5,983 bases of DNA from Euryarchaeota archaeon UBA89 (GTDB taxonomy: Archaea; Thermoplasmatota; Poseidoniia; Poseidoniales; Thalassarchaeaceae), in the NCBI GenBank assembly GCA_002495525.1, contig DAFS01000009.1, forward strand, positions 1 through 5,983. Direction: 5' to 3'. This document shows positions 1-5,036 of the stretch, in pieces. The translations under genes and the position numbers were made by a program. The notes below the pieces were generated by a model. That model saw only the letters and a list, made by a program, of their open reading frames with translations. It made no database searches and was not told where the DNA came from. How positions within the stretch are numbered: position 1 is the first letter of the stretch; the number at the start of each line of letters is the position of its first letter.

Positions 1-159
1 GCTGTACCTGTAAAAAAAGTCGCAGAAATTGCTGTGAAATCAATGCACAAGGGAAAAAGAGAAGTTATGCCAGGAATTGTGAATAAACCATTGCCACTAG
101 TAACAAAAATTACTCCTATGTGGTTACAACTAATTATTGTAAAATGGGTACTGAAATAA
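1..159 (+). CDS. Short-chain dehydrogenase/reductase, C-terminal fragment (5' end outside window)
   Basis: Frame 1 is open from the first base to a TAA at 157-159 and gives 52 residues. The fragment reads like the tail of the 'classical' SDR group that includes YqjQ/DltE-like oxidoreductases: a helix V-A-E-I-A-V-K-S-M, then K-G-K-R-E-V-M-P-G, then N-K-P and a hydrophobic, basic end (W-L-Q-L-I-I-V-K-W). In that group the segment follows the Rossmann fold and the YxxxK catalytic site, which lie upstream of this window. The substrate cannot be inferred, because the cofactor and active-site regions are missing. The gene converges on fpg with only one base between the two stop codons, so the two transcripts must overlap at their 3' ends. 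Assignment rests on the pattern of the C-terminal tail only; a confident family call needs the upstream sequence. Confidence 0.6.
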   Translation, partial: AVPVKKVAEIAVKSMHKGKREVMPGIVNKPLPLVTKITPMWLQLIIVKWVLK

Positions 160-160
160 C

Positions 161-1009
161 TTATTTCTGACATTTAGGGCAGTAAAAGGTTGAACGCCCT
201 GATTGCACTATTCTCAATATCTTACCTTTACAATTTTCTTTAATACATTCTTCCCCTTCACGATTAAAGACTCTAAATTGTTGAGCGAAATATCCTAAAT
301 CTGATTCTCCAGAAACTCCTCTAAAATCAGAAATTGTCGAACCTCCAACCATTATCGCTTCAGCAATTACTTGATTAGTATTCTCAAAAATTCGTTGTAT
401 CTTAGTGTTCGCTCTGTTACTCTTACCCGCAACTTCTGCAGCAGTCCTAATTGGAGAAATTTTGCTTCTGAATAAAATTTCACTGACGTATATATTTCCA
501 AGACCAGAAACAACTCTCTGGTCAAGTAACGCACTCTTTATTGGAGAGCGCTTTCCATGAAGGTTTGATTTCAAGACTTGAACTGTGAAATCTTCAGTAA
601 GAGGTTCTGGTCCTAAAGTAGCCAACCACTTCTGTTCCGACTCATTTGAGGTCTCAAAAATATCCATAAAACCAAATCTCCTATGGTCAGTATATACCGC
701 AGTTTTCAAACCATCATCAAATTCAAAATACACATGATCATGCTTACCTTTTCCTTCAGAACCAACAGTCCAAACTCCTGTCATACCTAAATGACTCATC
801 CAAGTATATCCGTTAGATAAACGGAATAAAAGATACTTCGATCTTCTGTCAATTCTTTCAATTTTGGCTCCGATTAATATTTCCTCGAAATTTTCAGGAA
901 ATGGAAACCTAAGATTTGGTCGGCGTAAATCAACAAAACTTACGATACTACCGGAAAGATGAGGAGTTAAACCTCTACGAACCGTTTCAACTTCTGGCAT
1001 CTCAGGCAT
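161..1009 (-). CDS. mutM: Formamidopyrimidine-DNA glycosylase (Fpg/MutM)
   Basis: Bifunctional base-excision repair enzyme that removes 8-oxoguanine and formamidopyrimidines and nicks the abasic site by beta/delta elimination. With the start at 1009 the protein is 282 aa, normal for the family, and begins M-P-E-M-P-E-V-E-T, so Pro2 becomes the N-terminal catalytic proline and Glu3 follows it. An upstream in-frame ATG at 1060 would bury this proline and is rejected. Also visible are Lys58 (beta-hairpin lysine), H-L-G-M with Met76, D-H-R-R-F-G (108-113; the family usually has D-P-R-R-F-G), G-K-R-S-P-I-K (from 152) and G-L-G-N-I-Y with Asn172 in the H2TH domain. A C-terminal zinc finger has Cys255, 260, 277 and 280 with Arg272 in its loop. 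The finger spacing is CX4C-X16-CX2C with I-V-Q-S-G-R-S-T-F-Y-C-P, which I recall as typical of alphaproteobacterial MutM. Fpg is a mainly bacterial family, so transfer into this archaeon is likely (inference). Confidence 0.95.
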   Translation of the reverse strand: MPEMPEVETVRRGLTPHLSGSIVSFVDLRRPNLRFPFPENFEEILIGAKIERIDRRSKYLLFRLSNGYTWMSHLGMTGVWTVGSEGKGKHDHVYFEFDDGLKTAVYTDHRRFGFMDIFETSNESEQKWLATLGPEPLTEDFTVQVLKSNLHGKRSPIKSALLDQRVVSGLGNIYVSEILFRSKISPIRTAAEVAGKSNRANTKIQRIFENTNQVIAEAIMVGGSTISDFRGVSGESDLGYFAQQFRVFNREGEECIKENCKGKILRIVQSGRSTFYCPKCQK

Positions 1010-1033
1010 AAACTGACCAATGAAAGTAATTAC

Positions 1034-1041
1034 ATTATATT
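1034..1041 (-). promoter_or_regulatory. TATA-like box of mutM; predicted leaderless promoter
   Basis: The minus strand reads AATATAAT here. Its centre is about 28 bp upstream of the mutM ATG at 1009. Archaeal TATA boxes lie about 26-27 bp upstream of the transcription start, so the mRNA should begin at or within a few bases of the ATG. No Shine-Dalgarno motif precedes the ATG, as expected for a leaderless transcript. The box lies inside the longer reading frame that starts at 1060, which argues against that longer start. Prediction from motif and spacing only. Confidence 0.5.
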
Positions 1042-1071
1042 GTCTGCGTAAGAATTTCAATAATAATTAGA

Positions 1072-1079
1072 GAATATTG
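1072..1079 (+). promoter_or_regulatory. Possible TATA-like element of the small membrane-protein gene
   Basis: An A/T-only core (AATATT) within GAATATTG is centred about 25 bp upstream of the ATG at 1100 and 31 bp upstream of the second ATG at 1106. No Shine-Dalgarno motif is visible, so a leaderless or nearly leaderless mRNA is plausible. A second AT-rich stretch at 1059-1069 could serve instead. The 90-bp gap holds this promoter and the opposed mutM promoter. Weak call. Confidence 0.25.
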
Positions 1080-1099
1080 AAATAACATTCGCTACTAGA

Positions 1100-1498
1100 A
1101 TGTATATGAGTACTGATGAGGAAGTTCCTTGGTCCGGTAGTAATAATGAAATCCCATGGGCAAATCCAGGAGGAAAATCTAACAATTCTATTCAAGTAGG
1201 TGGGTCATTGATATCAGGTCAATTTACTCAAACAAATGCTACATTAGCTCTAGTACTATCTTCATTAGGGGCAATTTTACTATTTATTTTCGCACCATTT
1301 TCTCTTTGTTTTTCAATTCCGGGAGTTATACTGGCGCATGGTGCTGCTGCGATTACTAAAAATCAGCCAGGGCATCCAGATTCAGGTATGACTTTAGCAG
1401 CTCAAATCATTGGTTGGATTGTGACAGGTTTAGTCATTATAGGAACACTAGCATTTATTTTATTCATTGGTGGATTGGGGCTATTAATAGGAAGTTAA
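1100..1498 (+). CDS. Small membrane protein, DUF4190-like
   Basis: Protein of 132 aa (130 if the second ATG at 1106 is used) without a recognised catalytic motif. Residues 1-45 are polar and Gly/Asn/Ser-rich and carry a short motif twice: E-V-P-W-S (8-12) and E-I-P-W-A (17-21). Two strongly hydrophobic blocks follow, about 48-84 and 98-131, joined by a short polar loop T-K-N-Q-P-G-H-P-D-S-G (86-96). The first block is long enough to hold two membrane passes. The order L-A-x-V-L-x-x-L-G, then P-G-V-I-L-A-H-G-A-A, then a hydrophilic turn and a second hydrophobic block resembles DUF4190-type proteins, which often have a Pro/Gly-rich tail before two or three membrane helices. The function of that family is unknown and none is claimed here. 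The gene is divergent from mutM and converges on flpA with a 4-bp gap. Confidence 0.75.
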   Translation: MYMSTDEEVPWSGSNNEIPWANPGGKSNNSIQVGGSLISGQFTQTNATLALVLSSLGAILLFIFAPFSLCFSIPGVILAHGAAAITKNQPGHPDSGMTLAAQIIGWIVTGLVIIGTLAFILFIGGLGLLIGS

Positions 1499-1502
1499 TA
1501 TT

Positions 1503-2207
1503 CTATTTTTTGACAATAAATACCCGATGTTGACCTTCGTAATAAGAAATATCCACGTTATCAATTAGTGTCAATCTCGAGTTAGACTCAATCAATTCCT
1601 TAGCTAATTCAAATCTTGAATCATCTCCTCCTTCAACCCATCTCTCACTGGCAGCCTTAAGCGATAAAAGTCCAATACCTCCATCTTTAAGAAAAATTTC
1701 TGATATCTTCAAAAATGATTTAGTCTGATCGGCTACACTAATATCTTGATGGATCCAATCTACTTTACTTCTGAGATAGGGAGATATAATAGACGATTTT
1801 CTAGCATCCCCTAATACTGGAATTAATCCTGGTCTAAATTCAGATAATTTACATAAATCTCTCATCATTCTAGGAGAAATTTCTACAGATACAATCTGAC
1901 CATTATGATGATTACCTGAACCACAGACATGGTCATGAATATGGCTGACAGTAGTTCCTGAAGAAGCACCTAAGTACAAACAAGTAGAACCCACTTTTGG
2001 AATAATCACCTCTGCATCTAATTTTGTTTTCAATAAGCAAGCTGCTATCTTAGATTTATTTGGGTCCCACTGACGCCATTCAATTCTACTATCTTTTTTT
2101 CTTCTTTCATCTCTAACTGAAACACCCTTTACCGCATTTCTTGTCCACAAAGTACGACCTTCTTTTCGAACTCCCCAAGCAAGTTGAATAGGTTTTCTTC
2201 GACCCAT
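1503..2207 (-). CDS. flpA: Fibrillarin-like rRNA/tRNA 2'-O-methyltransferase (FlpA)
   Basis: Catalytic subunit of the archaeal C/D-box ribonucleoprotein. It moves a methyl group from S-adenosylmethionine to the ribose 2'-OH at sites chosen by guide RNAs, acting with Nop5 and L7Ae. The 234 aa are of normal length. Visible family signatures: E-W-R-Q-W-D-P-N-K-S-K-I-A-A (43-56); SAM motif I Y-L-G-A-S-S-G-T-T-V-S-H (78-89); acidic motif V-S-V-E (106-109); V-L-G-D-A-R (131-136); D-W-I-H-Q-D-I-S-V-A-D-Q (150-161); L-S-L-K-A (181-185); and Y-Y-E-G-Q-H (222-227). By alignment with known fibrillarins from memory, Lys53, Asp155, Lys184 and His227 would form the catalytic set. The usual D-H near the C-terminus is Q-H here, and a 5-residue His-rich insertion follows motif I. 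Start: ATG at 2207, preceded by a strong Shine-Dalgarno site overlapping the nop5 stop. Second gene of a nop5-flpA operon. Confidence 0.95.
   Translation of the reverse strand: MGRRKPIQLAWGVRKEGRTLWTRNAVKGVSVRDERRKKDSRIEWRQWDPNKSKIAACLLKTKLDAEVIIPKVGSTCLYLGASSGTTVSHIHDHVCGSGNHHNGQIVSVEISPRMMRDLCKLSEFRPGLIPVLGDARKSSIISPYLRSKVDWIHQDISVADQTKSFLKISEIFLKDGGIGLLSLKAASERWVEGGDDSRFELAKELIESNSRLTLIDNVDISYYEGQHRVFIVKK
1506..1511 (+). terminator. T-run terminator candidate after the small membrane-protein gene
   Basis: Six T residues on the plus strand lie 8 bases after the stop at 1498. Archaeal RNA polymerase can terminate on short U-runs without a strong hairpin. The run lies within the 3' end of the convergent flpA coding region, so the terminator shares its bases with flpA codons. 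Motif-based guess. Confidence 0.35.
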
Positions 2208-2211
2208 AAAT

Positions 2212-2220
2212 TCACTTCCT
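2212..2220 (-). promoter_or_regulatory. Shine-Dalgarno site of flpA overlapping the nop5 stop codon
   Basis: The minus strand reads AGGAAGTGA, one mismatch from the archaeal consensus AGGAGGTGA. It ends four bases before the flpA ATG at 2207. Its last three bases are the TGA stop of nop5. A ribosome finishing nop5 would therefore sit directly on the flpA start signal, which fits translational coupling of two subunits of the same complex (inference). Confidence 0.8.
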
Positions 2221-3267
2221 CTTAGGAGGTTTAGGAAATTTATTTTTTATTGAATCCGCTTCCTTATGAATTTCTGAAACTTGTTCTTTAGTTAACTTCT
2301 CGCCATCAAAATGATCTATTCTAACTGCGATGCTAGCCTTTCCTGCTAAATATCTAGCAACTTTACCACGTACCCATCTTGGACTGCGACTTACAGCAGG
2401 CATAGAAAAAAGAATTGCACCATGTTTGGGCGGAGGTGCTCCTTTCCTATGAGCAGACATAGCCGCATTTGCACCTAAAACCTGAAGGCTGCCTGATGGC
2501 ATTCTAGCTAAACGCTCACGGCCACCTGCTAAGACTACTAATTTTGCAGCACTTACAGGACCCATTAATGCAGATAAGCTGGGTAAGTAATCATTAGCAA
2601 GTACTCTGATTGTTTCTTCAGAAATTTGTAATTGATTTTCTAAATTAACGACATTGGAGGCTTGAGAATTTATAGTTTCCCATTCTTCTTTCGAAGGTTG
2701 ATGTTTTGGCTCTAGTACATCGAATTCTTTGGCTACCTCATTTATTGATTTGGATCTAGAAACTATTTCTGGTATTTTCTTTCTTTGTTCATCTAAATCT
2801 AAATCTGATAAGAATAATCCAATCCATTCAATGCATCTTGCTTCTAAAGTTGTCCAAGAAGACCTGATTTCATTATTAGCTGAAACTAACATATCCATTC
2901 TTCTATCAATATCTCCTGAAGACTCAGCAACTCCTCTTTTTGCAAGTCTAGTGGATGCTTCGATAAACTTCTTTATCTCTTCATCAGATAATTCAGGCCA
3001 TTCAGAATATGAAATTACCCCTAATGAGTCTTTTTCTGCATCAGGAAACCTTTCCATCAATGTACGTGCCTCAGGAGTAATTCGTCCAGACTGTAAATCT
3101 GAAAGCCTATCCACCAAATTTTTTGTTGAAATACGATTCCAATATAATTCGTCAATTATTTGATTTTCATCATCAATAACCCTGGCCAACCTCCAATCGT
3201 AGATGACGCGCACAAACCTCTGGGCGTGGACTTCATGCTTCAATCTCACGATTAACAGCGAAGGCAT
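2212..3267 (-). CDS. nop5: Nop5 (Nop56/58 homologue), C/D-box RNP scaffold protein
   Basis: Scaffold that dimerises through a coiled coil, holds fibrillarin with its N-terminal domain, and contacts L7Ae and guide RNA with its Nop domain. With the ATG at 3267 the protein is 351 aa. N-terminal part (about 20-80): a beta-rich start and R-L-S-D-L-Q-S-G-R-I-T-P-E, matching the family's 'LQ-G' segment. Residues about 125-225 are charged and helical, as expected for the coiled coil. The Nop domain follows: S-A-L-M-G-P-V-S-A-A-K-L (about 232-243), V-L-A-G-G-R-E-R-L-A-R-M-P, S-L-Q-V-L-G-A-N-A-A, P-P-K-H-G-A-I-L-F, and R-G-K-V-A-R-Y-L-A-G-K-A-S-I-A (about 300-314). The tail is Lys/Pro-rich. The start is uncertain: TTG at 3270, ATG at 3267 and GTG at 3213 are all in frame. 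The GTG has a purine-rich AGAGG just upstream, gives 333 aa, and begins the protein close to its first recognisable beta-strand. The first codons lie in a GC-rich patch unlike the rest of the gene. Operon with flpA. Confidence 0.93.
   Translation of the reverse strand: MPSLLIVRLKHEVHAQRFVRVIYDWRLARVIDDENQIIDELYWNRISTKNLVDRLSDLQSGRITPEARTLMERFPDAEKDSLGVISYSEWPELSDEEIKKFIEASTRLAKRGVAESSGDIDRRMDMLVSANNEIRSSWTTLEARCIEWIGLFLSDLDLDEQRKKIPEIVSRSKSINEVAKEFDVLEPKHQPSKEEWETINSQASNVVNLENQLQISEETIRVLANDYLPSLSALMGPVSAAKLVVLAGGRERLARMPSGSLQVLGANAAMSAHRKGAPPPKHGAILFSMPAVSRSPRWVRGKVARYLAGKASIAVRIDHFDGEKLTKEQVSEIHKEADSIKNKFPKPPKRK
3181..3240. other. GC-rich patch at the 5' end of nop5
   Basis: By hand count 34 of 60 bases are G or C (57%), while the flanking sequence is mostly A/T. 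Read as nop5 codons, 15 of 20 third positions are G or C, including several cgc, gtc, gcc, agg and ttg codons that are scarce elsewhere in the window. The change is abrupt at about 3180, where A/T-ending codons resume. No tRNA T-loop, no convincing C/D-box pair and no long hairpin were found in it on either strand. It may be a structured leader, an untranslated region misread as coding, or a segment of different origin. Confidence 0.5.
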
Positions 3268-3293
3268 CAAAACTGATATCTATTAGCCAACTC

Positions 3294-3668
3294 ATGGATG
3301 TAAGGCTAGTTCTATTAGTTGGTCTAGGCGGTGCAATAGGATCTATCTTGAGATATTTGATAACTGAAATAATCCCCTCTAATCAAATGCCGTATGGTAC
3401 AATTACTGTGAATTTACTAGGTTCAATGCTACTAGGAATAATGTTTGGGGCAATTGCTGCTGATGCCATTATTAGTCAAGATAATATATTATTATTTGGA
3501 ACTGGTTTGTTAGGTGCTTTTACTACTATGTCTGCGTTTGCTATGGATACTGTAACTCTTTCAGAAAATGAGTTTTCTACAACATTTATTTATGCCATTA
3601 CAACTATTGTTGGTAGTTTAGGTTTAGCTTGGTCAGGATATAAAATCGGATTTTCTTTATTCTCTTAA
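3294..3668 (+). CDS. crcB: Fluoride ion channel CrcB/Fluc
   Basis: Small membrane protein of 124 aa, the usual size, that exports fluoride as a dual-topology dimer. Four hydrophobic segments are visible at about 4-24, 36-58, 66-88 and 97-121. Family motifs: G-G-A-I-G-S-I-L-R-Y (12-21), G-T-I-T-V-N-L-L-G-S (35-44, with pore Asn40), and G-T-G-L-L-G-A-F-T-T-M-S-A-F (69-82), which corresponds to the conserved G-F-C-G-G-F-T-T-F-S-T-F. The second Phe of the 'Phe box' is kept (Phe82), but the first is Met79. The start at 3294 puts the N-terminal charge and first helix where the family has them; no clear Shine-Dalgarno motif precedes it. It is divergent from nop5 with only 26 bp between the ATGs. No crcB-type fluoride riboswitch motif was seen upstream. 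A singleton housekeeping resistance gene, not functionally linked to its neighbours. Confidence 0.95.
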   Translation: MDVRLVLLVGLGGAIGSILRYLITEIIPSNQMPYGTITVNLLGSMLLGIMFGAIAADAIISQDNILLFGTGLLGAFTTMSAFAMDTVTLSENEFSTTFIYAITTIVGSLGLAWSGYKIGFSLFS

Positions 3669-3705
3669 AATTATTAATGTAGAGTTCAAGTATTAGTAAT
3701 GTTCA

Positions 3706-3759
3706 ATAAGATAATGATTTACCACTATTCGGTTGGTAACACAATCAACAATGGTGTGA
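3706..3759 (+). promoter_or_regulatory. Predicted promoter and Shine-Dalgarno site of tfs
   Basis: The 94-bp gap after crcB is AT-rich. ATAAGATAAT (3706-3715) is a weak TATA-like candidate, which would place the transcript start near 3737 and give a leader of about 25 bases. GGTGTGA (3753-3759), ending three bases before the ATG at 3763, partly matches the GGTGA core of the archaeal Shine-Dalgarno consensus. Motif-based and tentative. Confidence 0.35.
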
Positions 3760-3762
3760 GTC

Positions 3763-4143
3763 ATGTTTTGTCCAGAATGCGGTACGTTAGGTTTTATGGA
3801 AGGTAATGGAAATATTAGATGCACAAATTATACTTGTGGATATGAAGGTCCTCTAGCAGGAAAGGATGGTAAGGGAGCAGAGTTTACCGACCCAATGACT
3901 GGGGAAACTATTGATCTATCTAAAGCAGCAACTTCTAGTGAAACTTCATCACTGAGACACTTGAATGAAGTTGTTCCCGAAACAGTTGCACAAGGTACAC
4001 TTTGGGTCGGCGACTACCTATGTCCAAAATGCGATGCAGATAGAATATTTGTTGTACTAATGCAGACAAGATCATCTGATGAACCAGAAACAAAAATCTG
4101 TACTTGTGAGAGTTGCGGACATAAGTTTAGAGAGTACCAATAA
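3763..4143 (+). CDS. tfs: Transcription factor S (TFS), RNA polymerase transcript-cleavage factor
   Basis: Archaeal relative of TFIIS and RPB9. It enters the secondary channel of stalled RNA polymerase and stimulates cleavage of backtracked RNA. The 126 aa carry two zinc ribbons. The N-terminal one uses Cys3, Cys6, Cys20 and Cys25; its second half is spaced CX4C (C-T-N-Y-T-C-G-Y), whereas CX2C is usual. The C-terminal one uses Cys87, Cys90, Cys115 and Cys118. Between them, Q-T-R-S-S-D-E-P-E-T (101-110) is the diagnostic hairpin whose Asp106 and Glu107 are the catalytic acidic pair, so the protein should be cleavage-competent. The end K-F-R-E-Y is also typical. The linker (about 30-82) is somewhat long for the family and rich in Thr/Ser. 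The protein starts directly with the first zinc knuckle at the ATG of 3763. The pcn gene lies 96 bp downstream on the same strand; from memory, tfs and pcn are neighbours in several other archaea. Confidence 0.95.
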   Translation: MFCPECGTLGFMEGNGNIRCTNYTCGYEGPLAGKDGKGAEFTDPMTGETIDLSKAATSSETSSLRHLNEVVPETVAQGTLWVGDYLCPKCDADRIFVVLMQTRSSDEPETKICTCESCGHKFREYQ

Positions 4144-4160
4144 TATTCAAAATACCATAC

Positions 4161-4165
4161 TTTTT
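4161..4165 (+). terminator. T-run terminator candidate after tfs
   Basis: Five T residues begin 18 bases after the tfs stop. No hairpin precedes them. A short U-run can suffice for archaeal termination, and a TATA-like sequence for pcn follows immediately, which would separate the two transcription units. Weak evidence; read-through into pcn is equally possible. Confidence 0.25.
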
Positions 4166-4169
4166 GATG

Positions 4170-4238
4170 TTAAATACCTAATCGCTGAAACATAAGCATG
4201 AATAACCCGCAGTCAAGGGTAAGTTAAGAAAGGGGTGG
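4170..4238 (+). promoter_or_regulatory. Predicted pcn promoter and leader with Shine-Dalgarno site
   Basis: TTAAATAC (4170-4177) is a TATA-like element, which predicts a transcript start near 4200 and a leader of about 40 bases. AGGGGTGG (4231-4238) shares the GGTG core of the archaeal consensus AGGAGGTGAT and lies just before the ATG-ATG pair at 4240 and 4243. The spacing from the GAGG-equivalent bases slightly favours the second ATG. A short inverted repeat ACCC/GGGT (about 4206-4220) lies in the leader but is too short to mean much. Confidence 0.45.
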
Positions 4239-4239
4239 C

Positions 4240-4992
4240 ATGATGTTGAGAGTCACAGCAAATACGCAATTAATGAAAGAAATAGTAGATCTACTTTCTG
4301 TGTTAACAGAAGAAGCAAAATTAGTATGGAAAGAAAATGGATTGCAAATAAATGTAGTTGATGGGTCGCATGTTGCTTTACTATCTGCGACCATAGGTGA
4401 TGCATGTTTTGAGACGTATGAAGTTGAACCGGTAGAAATTGGGCTTGAACTTGTAAAATTAAGAGACCTTTTGAGTCTAGCTGGGCCATCAGATTTAGTT
4501 GAATTAGATTATGATGAAGCAATAGGAGCTATTAATGTCAGAGTTGGTGCAGTGCACAGAATTCTTAGAGGATTAGATACATCAACAATGAATGAACCAA
4601 AAATGCCACAATTATCATTTGATAGTAGAGCGACAATAGATGCTTCCAAACTTTCTAATGCTCTAAGAGCAGCAAAGTTTGTTGGAGAATTAGTTGACCT
4701 AAGTCTAGATTCAAATCAAATGAGCGTTTCAGTAACTGTGGAAGCTGGAGAATCAGTAAATGTTAGATTCGATGCAGGTGAACTAAGTGAGTTAGTAGCA
4801 CCGAACCCTACGCAATCAACATATTCTTTACAGTTCTTAGACCCTCTAACAAGAAAATTAGCAAGTGGACTAACTGATTCAATTACATTAGAATTCCAAG
4901 ATAAATATCCTCTCAGACTTACTTGGAATAGCAATGATGGCGGAGCAAGTTGGGTATACTTCCTAGCACCAAGAGTTACTAACGACCCATGA
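4240..4992 (+). CDS. pcn: DNA polymerase sliding clamp PCNA
   Basis: Ring-forming processivity factor that encircles DNA and tethers the replicative polymerase, FEN1, ligase and other PIP-box proteins. The 250 aa (249 from the second ATG at 4243) match the archaeal family length and two-domain layout. Visible landmarks: D-G-S-H-V-A-L-L (41-48) in domain 1; L-D-Y-D-E-A (89-94); the interdomain connecting loop at about 112-130 (T-S-T-M-N-E-P-K-M-P), which receives client PIP boxes; and the C-terminal Y-P-L-R-L-T-W (223-229) with Y-F-L-A-P-R-V (240-246), the strongly conserved end of archaeal PCNA. The many acidic residues fit a clamp outer surface. A single copy in the window suggests a homotrimer, as in most euryarchaea, although other copies elsewhere cannot be excluded. 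It is co-oriented with tfs upstream and a glycosyltransferase gene 44 bp downstream. Confidence 0.96.
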   Translation: MMLRVTANTQLMKEIVDLLSVLTEEAKLVWKENGLQINVVDGSHVALLSATIGDACFETYEVEPVEIGLELVKLRDLLSLAGPSDLVELDYDEAIGAINVRVGAVHRILRGLDTSTMNEPKMPQLSFDSRATIDASKLSNALRAAKFVGELVDLSLDSNQMSVSVTVEAGESVNVRFDAGELSELVAPNPTQSTYSLQFLDPLTRKLASGLTDSITLEFQDKYPLRLTWNSNDGGASWVYFLAPRVTNDP

Positions 4993-5036
4993 TTAATCAT
5001 CGATGTTATTGAAAGTGTAGGCGCTTACGGCAAGTC

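Noticed and set aside
2729..3163. 144-codon plus-strand open frame antisense to nop5
   Set aside because: It lies wholly within nop5, which has clear family motifs. The translated product is Ser-rich and low in information, as expected for the antisense of an acidic, AT-rich coding region.
3069..3174. Possible C/D-box guide RNA within nop5 (ATGATGA at 3168-3174 on the minus strand, CTGA further down)
   Set aside because: The C-box match is simply the Asp-Asp-Glu codons. The nearest CTGA is about 95 bases away, too far for a 50-70 nt archaeal sRNA, and no C'/D' pair was found.
3214..3293. Fluoride riboswitch upstream of crcB
   Set aside because: No GGCGATGG-like crcB-motif core or pseudoknot partners are visible, and the usable upstream gap is very short.
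4206..4220. Inverted repeat ACCC/GGGT in the pcn leader as an operator or hairpin
   Set aside because: Only four base pairs around an eight-base loop, which is expected by chance.
4253..4522. 89-codon minus-strand open frame antisense to pcn
   Set aside because: The product is Leu/His/Gln-rich without any motif, and it is fully covered by the well-supported PCNA gene.
4716..5000. 94-codon minus-strand open frame over the pcn 3' end
   Set aside because: Shadow frame of PCNA with no motif or start signal.
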